64,000 nucleotides of DNA. Source: Pseudomonas bijieensis. Its GTDB lineage: Bacteria; Pseudomonadota; Gammaproteobacteria; Pseudomonadales; Pseudomonadaceae. The translations under genes and the position numbers were made by a program. The DNA lies in contig NZ_CP048810.1 in the NCBI RefSeq assembly GCF_013347965.1, positions 6,137,501 to 6,201,500 on the forward strand, given 5' to 3'. The notes under the pieces are model-generated. The model was not told the origin of the DNA and made no database searches. It was given only the letters and a program-made list of their open reading frames with translations. Shown in pieces: positions 63,077-64,000 of the stretch (position 1 is the first letter of the stretch; each line of letters starts with the position of its first letter).

Positions 63077-63180
63077 TGTGGCGAGGGAGCTTGCTCCCGC
63101 TGGGTTGCGAAGCGACCCCCTTGTGTCAGGGAGATTTTGCGCCTGCTGCGCAGTCGAGCGGGAGCAAGCTCCCTCGCCAC
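63077..63180. repeat. REP pair (BIME), GTGGCGAGGG family
   Basis: TGTGGCGAGGGAGCTTGCTC at the left and AGCAAGCTCCCTCGCCAC at the right enclose a spacer with CTGCTGCGCAGTCGAG. It lies between the hypothetical gene and the leader of the DUF6124 gene. Confidence 0.9.
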
Positions 63181-63238
63181 GGGGTTGTGTTCCTACAAAA
63201 AAATAGGTGAACCGGAATTTTCTGACGAGTCGCGTCGG

Positions 63239-63489
63239 TTGCCGGTTCGGAAAGGGTGGGGATAGGCTTTGTCCGTCGCTGCAAAATCAGCGACCGGGTT
63301 TGGTCGCCCGGGTTTAGAATGGCGCACAATGCCGCGCGAGCGGCTGTCTGCTTTATGGCTGACTGTGCGTGGGAGGGCTTCGGGCCCTGCCGGGTTTCCA
63401 TTCCCTGGTCGACCAACCTGCGTACAGTTCGCCACCCTCTGCTTGGTCGCGGAAATGGCGAACTCCACTTTTGAATGGAGCTTCATATC
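63239..63489 (+). promoter_or_regulatory. Promoter and long structured 5' leader of the DUF6124 gene
   Basis: Promoter TTGCCG (63239-63244), 18-nt spacer, TAGGCT (63263-63268), the same spacing as at 9098-9363. Then hairpin GTCGCT-gcaaaatc-AGCGAC (63275-63294), CGGGTTTGGTCGCC, CTGCTTTATGGC, hairpin AGGGC-TTCGG-GCCCT (63374-63388) and CCAACCTGCGTACAG near 63413. Stem bases differ from the other copy but pairing is kept, so structure rather than sequence is conserved. A GGAG ribosome site precedes ATG 63490. Confidence 0.65.
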
Positions 63490-63855
63490 ATGATCAAGAT
63501 CACCCCCAATCCCCCAAAAGCAGAAGACCTCTCTGCCTACACCACCCTCGATACAAAAAAACTCCGCGAAGCCGCCGACCGGGCGCTGAACATCCACTTG
63601 TCGCCCACCCCGCCCAAGCCCGACACCCAGGAGGGCCAGGTTTTTACCGTGGTCCCCGGCCTCAACACCGAATCGGTGCTCACCACCCTGAGCGAAACCC
63701 TGGCCTCGGCCGATGCGCTGGTCAGTGACCTGGGGTTCGAGTTGGAAGGTTCCCGGCGGCATGTTGCGCTGGGGATTCAGCAGTTGATCGAGCTGGCCAG
63801 GTTGTTGGCCAACCGAGCGTTGGATGACATCGAACTGGCTGACTCAACGCAGTAG
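63490..63855 (+). CDS. DUF6124 family protein
   Basis: A 121-residue protein from ATG 63490 (MIKITPNPPKAEDLSAYTTL, with GGAG upstream). The family pattern is a disordered N-terminus with many prolines, KKLREAADRALNIHL, then VVPGLNTESVLTTLSETLAS, ALVSDLGFELEGSRRHVALG and IQQLIELARLLANRALDDIE, two or three helices. The family is found in Pseudomonas, often in several copies, and its role is unknown. The unusual part is the long structured leader it shares with another small gene. Confidence 0.85.
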   Translation: MIKITPNPPKAEDLSAYTTLDTKKLREAADRALNIHLSPTPPKPDTQEGQVFTVVPGLNTESVLTTLSETLASADALVSDLGFELEGSRRHVALGIQQLIELARLLANRALDDIELADSTQ

Positions 63856-63873
63856 CCAGCACACCGCTTTCTC

Positions 63874-63968
63874 TGTGGCGAGGGAGCTTGCTCCCGCTGG
63901 GTTGCGAAGCGACCCCAGGATTTTTGCGCCTGCTGCGCAGTCGAGCGGGAGCAAGCTCCCTCGCCACA
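63874..63968. repeat. REP pair (BIME), GTGGCGAGGG family
   Basis: TGTGGCGAGGGAGCTTGCTC and the complementary right core with the spacer GGGTTGCGAAGCGACCCC. It follows the DUF6124 stop codon and runs to near the window edge. Confidence 0.9.
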
Positions 63969-64000
63969 GGGATCGCGTTCAGGCTGAAGGGCAGCTCACG

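Overview
The window reads as chromosomal DNA of a fluorescent Pseudomonas, most likely the P. fluorescens species complex. Four things point there: the rRNA genes; two families of extragenic REP palindromes (cores GTGGCGAGGGAGCTTGCTCC and GTGGGAGCGAGCTTGCTCGC) that punctuate almost every gene boundary; a cysH-thrH-pabB order that I recall from P. aeruginosa PAO1; and an eight-gene block matching the ferripyoverdine iron-release operon fpvGHJKCDEF. Assignments rest on reading the sequence and on family knowledge; no search was run.

Layout. 0-3.5 kb: an accessory patch with the tail of a Tdi1-like (DUF1851) immunity protein, a decayed SUKH gene, an intact SUKH paralogue and a MITE-like element, that is, orphan immunity genes of polymorphic toxins. 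3.8-8 kb: small enzymes (GFA, GNAT, HD hydrolase, serine hydrolase, PhyH oxygenase). 8-9.4 kb: two small genes broken at G tracts, the second behind a long structured leader. 9.6-14.6 kb: a soluble hybrid histidine kinase, a glycine-zipper protein and small acidic or glycine-rich proteins. 14.8-20 kb: HAD phosphatase, SDR/LysR pair, racemase-like protein plus NCS1 permease. 20-27 kb: cysH, thrH, pabB and a three-gene ATP-grasp amidoligase / transglutaminase-7TM / retropepsin operon. 27-34 kb: methylcitrate locus (GntR, prpB, prpC, acnD, prpF) without prpD. 34-40.4 kb: fpv operon on the minus strand. 40.6-49.7 kb: SoxR and its likely target, transporters, a cysteine desulfurase, aminopeptidase P, a TetR/SDR pair and rhtA. 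49.8-55.7 kb: a complete rrn operon (16S, tRNA-Ile, tRNA-Ala, 23S, 5S) with tandem promoters. 56.7-57.15 kb: two tandem RsmX-type regulatory RNAs. 57.2-64 kb: a 42-bp-repeat protein, AraC/SDR, the isonitrile hydratase/GlxA pair, an epoxide-hydrolase-like protein and a DUF6124 gene.

The most novel signal is a roughly 250-nt leader carried by at least two unrelated small genes (minus strand 9098-9363 and plus strand 63239-63489), with a truncated third copy at 572-677. It has a shared promoter layout, two hairpins supported by compensatory changes and a conserved segment just before the start codon.

Caution on sequence quality: the rRNA genes and tRNA-Ile lack single bases in many G or C runs that are otherwise nearly invariant, and four protein genes are broken exactly at G/C homopolymers. 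Homopolymer errors in the assembly are therefore likely, and these four frameshifts should not be taken as biology until checked.
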